DNA from: Minisyncoccota bacterium
GTDB lineage: Bacteria > Patescibacteriota > Minisyncoccia > Phycocordibacterales > CAJBRS01
Length of the DNA: 38,717 nt
Direction of reading: 5' to 3'
Assembly: GCA_017881075.1 (NCBI GenBank)
Contig: JADGRH010000005.1
Location: forward strand, 1 to 38,717
Part shown: positions 35,251 through 38,717 of the stretch, piece by piece
How the letters are laid out: the number at the start of each line of letters is the position of its first letter
Position numbering within the stretch: position 1 is the stretch's first letter
Translations under genes and position numbers: made by a program
Notes under the pieces: model-generated
The model's database searches: none
Told to the model about the DNA's origin: nothing
What the model saw: only the letters and a program-made list of their open reading frames with translations

Positions 35251-35679
35251 ATGGGTAAGAAACGAATTGTAAAAAAAGAAGGAGAAGAAGGAGAGGCTAA
35301 AGCGCCAGCGGCCGCCGCTATTTCCAAGAAACGGATGGATAACGGTATCCTTTATGTTCAATCTACCTACAATAACACAAAAGTTCTTTTAACTGATCCA
35401 AAAGGAAATACTCTTTGTTGGTCTTCTAGCGGTAGTCTAGGATTTAAAGGAGCAAAAAAAGGCACTCCTTTTGCCGCTGCCAAAGTGGGAGAGACCTTGG
35501 GAACAAAGGCTCAAGCAATGGGTATGAAAGAGGTGGGAGTGATCGTAAATGGGGTTGGCTCAGGTCGCGAGTCGGCTATTCGAGGGTTTATTTCTAAAGG
35601 CACCAATATTACCTCCATTCAAGACGTAACACCGGTGCCACATAACGGTCCAAAACCAAAAAAGCCCCGCCGTGTTTAA
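35251..35679 (+). CDS. rpsK: Ribosomal protein uS11
   Basis: GILYVQSTYNNTKVLLTDPKGNTLCWSSSGSLGFKGAKKGTPFAA...VTPVPHNGPKPKKPRRV. Confidence 0.97.
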   Translation: MGKKRIVKKEGEEGEAKAPAAAAISKKRMDNGILYVQSTYNNTKVLLTDPKGNTLCWSSSGSLGFKGAKKGTPFAAAKVGETLGTKAQAMGMKEVGVIVNGVGSGRESAIRGFISKGTNITSIQDVTPVPHNGPKPKKPRRV

Positions 35680-35692
35680 ATAATTTTATATT

Positions 35693-36307
35693 ATGAAAAT
35701 AGGTCCAAAATTTAAAATTGCCCGACGTCTGCAAGCTCCGATCTTTGAGAAAACTCAAACAGCGAAGTTTAAGGCGAACTCGGAAAAGAAGGGGAAGCTC
35801 GGTGGCAGGCGTCCTCGGCCAAAAAGTGATTATGGTAATCAATTAATGGAAAAACAGAAAGCCAGATTTACTTATGGTATTTCCGAGCGACAGTTTAGCA
35901 ATTACGTTAATAAAGTTATCACCAGAAAGAGCACCATTACCCCGCAAGAGAAACTTTTTGAAGAGTTGGAAAGACGATTGGACAATGTTGTTTATAGACT
36001 GGGTTTGGCTAAGACCCGTCAAGCGGCGAGACAAATGGTCTCTCACGGACACATTATGGTGAACGGTAGGCGAGTAGATATACCGTCAATTCAAGTTTCG
36101 AAAGGAGATAAGATAAGTGTGCGAGAAGCCAGTTTAGCCAAGCTTTTGTTTGCCAATCTGGAAATAAATGAGAATAGCCCATTAAGTCCTACTTGGCTGA
36201 AGTTTGATTTCACAAAAAAAGCAGGAACAGTAGAAGCTATGCCTACCATTGGGGGACAAAGCCTACTTTTTGACCTTTCCGCGGTTTTGGAATTTTATAA
36301 ACGATAA
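35693..36307 (+). CDS. rpsD: Ribosomal protein uS4
   Basis: MKIGPKFKIARR...ERRLDNVVYRLGLAKTRQAARQMVSHGHIMVNGRRVDIPS. Confidence 0.97.
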   Translation: MKIGPKFKIARRLQAPIFEKTQTAKFKANSEKKGKLGGRRPRPKSDYGNQLMEKQKARFTYGISERQFSNYVNKVITRKSTITPQEKLFEELERRLDNVVYRLGLAKTRQAARQMVSHGHIMVNGRRVDIPSIQVSKGDKISVREASLAKLLFANLEINENSPLSPTWLKFDFTKKAGTVEAMPTIGGQSLLFDLSAVLEFYKR

Positions 36308-36330
36308 TTTTATTAAATTAATATTTATTT

Positions 36331-37308
36331 ATGGCTGACTATAACGTTTTACTTCCATCTAAACCACGTCTCATTGATGAAAATGAATTTCAAGGAAATT
36401 TTGAAATTGATGGTCTTTATCCCGGATACGGTCACACTCTTGGCAATTCACTGCGACGAATCATTCTGTCCTCATTGCCGGGCTCTGCCATTACCTCAAT
36501 CAAAATAGACGGTATCAATCACGAATTTTCCACCATGTCCGGACTGAAAGAGGATGTCATTAATATTATTTTGAATTTAAAGAAAGTGAGGATCCAACTT
36601 CTTTCCGATGAACCTCAAATTTTGACTCTAAAAATAAAGGGTATTAAAAAAATCACAGCCGCCGATATTAAGGCACCCGGCCAGGTTAAGATTATGAACC
36701 CCGACCAGCATATCGCCGAGCTCACCGACAAAGGGGCGGAGTTGAATATGGAAATGACCGTAGAGAAAGGTATTGGATACGTTTCCAAGGAACTCTTGCA
36801 AAAAGATAAGGTAGATATCGGCACTATTGCCCTTGACGCCCCATTTAGTCCAATAAAAAGAGTGAATTATGATGTTGAACATATGCGCGTAGGAAATAGA
36901 ACGGACTTCAATCGACTGAAAATCTTTATTGAAACTGATGGCACCATTGGCCCGAAAGAGGCGCTGGAAAAATCAATTGAAATAATGATCAATCAGCTTA
37001 AAGCTATTGTTGGTTTTAAAGAGGAAGAAGAGATTGCCATTTCAAACGCAGATGTCACAAATGAAGAAGGTCTTAAAGATGGCGGAAAAACCGGCGAGAA
37101 TTATGAAGATCTCTTGAAGACTCGGATTGAATCGCTTGATCTGTCTCAACGAACCATCAACGCTCTTACTAACGGCAATATTCGTACCCTCGGTGGCTTA
37201 GCCAAGAAAAGAGAGAAAGATATCCTGGAAATTGAAGGTCTTGGATCAAAGGGTTTGGAGGAAATTAAGAAAATACTAAATGATTTCGGAACTTCCTTAA
37301 AAGAATAG
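36331..37308 (+). CDS. rpoA: RNA polymerase alpha subunit
   Basis: GYGHTLGNSLRRIILSSLPGSAIT; intact alpha-CTD (ESLDLSQRTINALTNGNIRTLGGL). Confidence 0.97.
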   Translation: MADYNVLLPSKPRLIDENEFQGNFEIDGLYPGYGHTLGNSLRRIILSSLPGSAITSIKIDGINHEFSTMSGLKEDVINIILNLKKVRIQLLSDEPQILTLKIKGIKKITAADIKAPGQVKIMNPDQHIAELTDKGAELNMEMTVEKGIGYVSKELLQKDKVDIGTIALDAPFSPIKRVNYDVEHMRVGNRTDFNRLKIFIETDGTIGPKEALEKSIEIMINQLKAIVGFKEEEEIAISNADVTNEEGLKDGGKTGENYEDLLKTRIESLDLSQRTINALTNGNIRTLGGLAKKREKDILEIEGLGSKGLEEIKKILNDFGTSLKE

Positions 37309-37312
37309 ATTT

Positions 37313-37663
37313 ATGCGACACCATAATTCCAACCGAAAATTAGGCAGAAAAAGAAAGGGTAGAAGTGCCCTGTTGCGAACTATGGCTGTTTCCCTCATTC
37401 GGTATGAGAAGATATCTACCACGGAAGCTAAAGCAAAAGAATTACGCCCATATGTCGAGAAGTTGGTGACGAAAGGCAAGAAAGATACTCTCACCTCCAG
37501 ACGTTTGGTGGCAGAGAAGCTCGGAAAAAGCCTGGCAATACAGAAACTTTTTAAAAAAATCGGACCGAAATATCAGAGTCGGGCCGGAGGTTATACCAGA
37601 ATTATTAAACTACCGAACCGCCAATCTGATGGAAGTAAAATGGCTCAAATTGAATTTGTATAA
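37313..37663 (+). CDS. rplQ: Ribosomal protein bL17
   Basis: MRHHNSNRKLGRKRKGRSALLRTMAVSLI. Confidence 0.96.
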   Translation: MRHHNSNRKLGRKRKGRSALLRTMAVSLIRYEKISTTEAKAKELRPYVEKLVTKGKKDTLTSRRLVAEKLGKSLAIQKLFKKIGPKYQSRAGGYTRIIKLPNRQSDGSKMAQIEFV

Positions 37664-37665
37664 AC

Positions 37666-38013
37666 ATGACTAAACACACCATTGACGCAAAGAATAGAAA
37701 ATTGGGTAGGGTGGCATCCGAGGCTGCTCATATTCTGATGGGCAAGAATCGACCCGATTTCGCTCGAAATAAAATTCCGGTTCAGGTAGTAGAGATTATT
37801 AATGCAAAGGATGCGGATATTTCAGACAAGAAAAAGGCTACAAAAATTTATCAGCGATATTCAGGCTATCCAGGAGGTCAAACCAAAACTACTTTGGGCA
37901 AGATGATTGATAAGAAAGGTCACGGAGAGGCTTTCAGAAAGGCTGTCAAAGGAATGTTGCCTCCAAATAAATTGCGAGCTAAGATGCTAAAACAATTAAT
38001 TGTTACAGAATAA
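37666..38013 (+). CDS. rplM: Ribosomal protein uL13
   Basis: IDAKNRKLGRVASEAAHILMGKNRPDFARNKIPVQVVEIINA...KAVKGMLPPNKLRAKML. Confidence 0.96.
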   Translation: MTKHTIDAKNRKLGRVASEAAHILMGKNRPDFARNKIPVQVVEIINAKDADISDKKKATKIYQRYSGYPGGQTKTTLGKMIDKKGHGEAFRKAVKGMLPPNKLRAKMLKQLIVTE

Positions 38014-38014
38014 T

Positions 38015-38422
38015 ATGGCAGAGACTGCAACAAAAAAATACACGGAAGCGGTAGGACGAAGAAAGACTTCGGTAGCCCGAGTGCGTCTTTTCCCCGATAC
38101 CAAACAATCTTACTCTATCAATGATAGGGAATTTGAAGTTTATTTTCCGACTGCGGAACTGCGAATGACTGTTACCGATCCGATGACTAAGTCCAAGATA
38201 ACCGAAAAATTCCGAGTGAGTGCGAAACTCAATGGCGGAGGAATCCACTCTCAGGCTGAGGCTCTCCGACACGGCATTTCTAGAGCTTTGATTATTTTTG
38301 ATAAAGAGTTGAGAGGGGTGTTGAAGAAAGAAGGTTTTTTGAAGAGAGATCCTAGAGCAAAAGAAAGACGAAAGTTCGGTCTGAAGAAAGCCAGAAAGGC
38401 TCCACAGTGGAGTAAGAGATAG
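38015..38422 (+). CDS. rpsI: Ribosomal protein uS9
   Basis: YTEAVGRRKTSVARVRLFP...GGGIHSQAEALRHGISRALI...RRKFGLKKARKAPQWSKR. Confidence 0.97.
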   Translation: MAETATKKYTEAVGRRKTSVARVRLFPDTKQSYSINDREFEVYFPTAELRMTVTDPMTKSKITEKFRVSAKLNGGGIHSQAEALRHGISRALIIFDKELRGVLKKEGFLKRDPRAKERRKFGLKKARKAPQWSKR

Positions 38423-38439
38423 GTTCAAGATTAACTCAA

Positions 38440-38660
38440 CGGTCTGGTGTCCCCCGCATCGCTCCTGCCCGACTTTCCTTCTCTGCTGACTCGGAAGAGT
38501 CGTTCACGAGCTCTCCGGGAACAGTTGTGACCATTGGGTATTTCAATAAGGACTGTAGTGGTGCGGCTAGTCCTGGGTTCTAAATGGTTCGAAAAGTCCG
38601 GAAGCCGCATTGTTATTTCGCAGCCGAGGACATGTGAAAGCCGCACACAATACTCAGTTT
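38440..38660. other. GC-rich hairpin-dense region after rpsI; candidate structured RNA, strand and family unresolved
   Basis: GC rises relative to flanks; GACTC-GGAA-GAGTC, AGGACT/AGTCCT and TGCGGCT/AGCCGCA pairings on plus strand. Confidence 0.35.
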
Positions 38661-38717
38661 TAATATAGAGGGGTACGAATATACACGGTAGCTACTATTA
38701 CTAAAGTAGCATCGTTA

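Noticed and set aside
38003-38428. 141-aa minus-strand ORF antisense to rpsI
   Set aside because: Fully antisense to a clear ribosomal protein; composition is a mirror of the rpsI codons.
38470-38500. RNase P-like GGAAAGTC motif on the minus strand after rpsI
   Set aside because: Only about 60 nt remain before rpsI and the downstream P4 partner and other conserved blocks are absent.
38431-38646. 71-aa minus ORF
   Set aside because: Arg/Ser/Thr-rich with no recognisable motif; lies in the hairpin-dense GC-rich region, better explained as RNA or structure.
1-38717. tRNA or rRNA genes
   Set aside because: No cloverleaf with T-arm GGTTCRANNCC and acceptor pairing, and no rRNA conserved segments were found by eye; a tRNAscan run would be decisive.

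Overview
AT-rich window with the look of a Candidate Phyla Radiation (Patescibacteria/Parcubacteria-like) chromosome using the standard code (TGA acts as a stop). All identifications come from reading the sequence; nothing was searched. Left part (1-17.3 kb) is accessory: the end of a NYN-nuclease-like gene, a solo HicB-like gene between two 'GGTCAGGCACCATT' repeats, an AbiEi/AbiEii type IV toxin-antitoxin operon with an operator-like inverted repeat, envelope genes (Gly/Tyr-rich peptidoglycan-binding protein, TPM protein, PAP2, PLD/cardiolipin synthase, DedA, amidase, NodB deacetylase, GH15-like), small orphan genes, and a family of short same-orientation intergenic repeats (GCTCCGY..GATGTTAGAACC) that bracket single small genes and one probable structured ncRNA. 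Right part (17.4-38.4 kb) is core: ychF, leuS, a sigma-region-4/HARE-like regulator, mltG, mnmA, two nuclease-like genes, family-4 UDG, M3 peptidase, alaS, an actin-like/bitopic membrane pair, then infA-rpmJ-rpsM-rpsK-rpsD-rpoA-rplQ-rplM-rpsI. Main points of interest: (1) the repeat-bounded small-gene cassettes and ncRNA at 16390-16590; (2) palindromic repeat elements inserted in frame in leuS and mnmA; (3) long perfect GC-rich inverted repeats inside coding genes, three of them with an identical 11-nt spacer; (4) domain loss in LeuRS (no CP1 editing domain), YchF (no helical domain) and AlaRS (no C-Ala); (5) a GC-rich structured region after rpsI.
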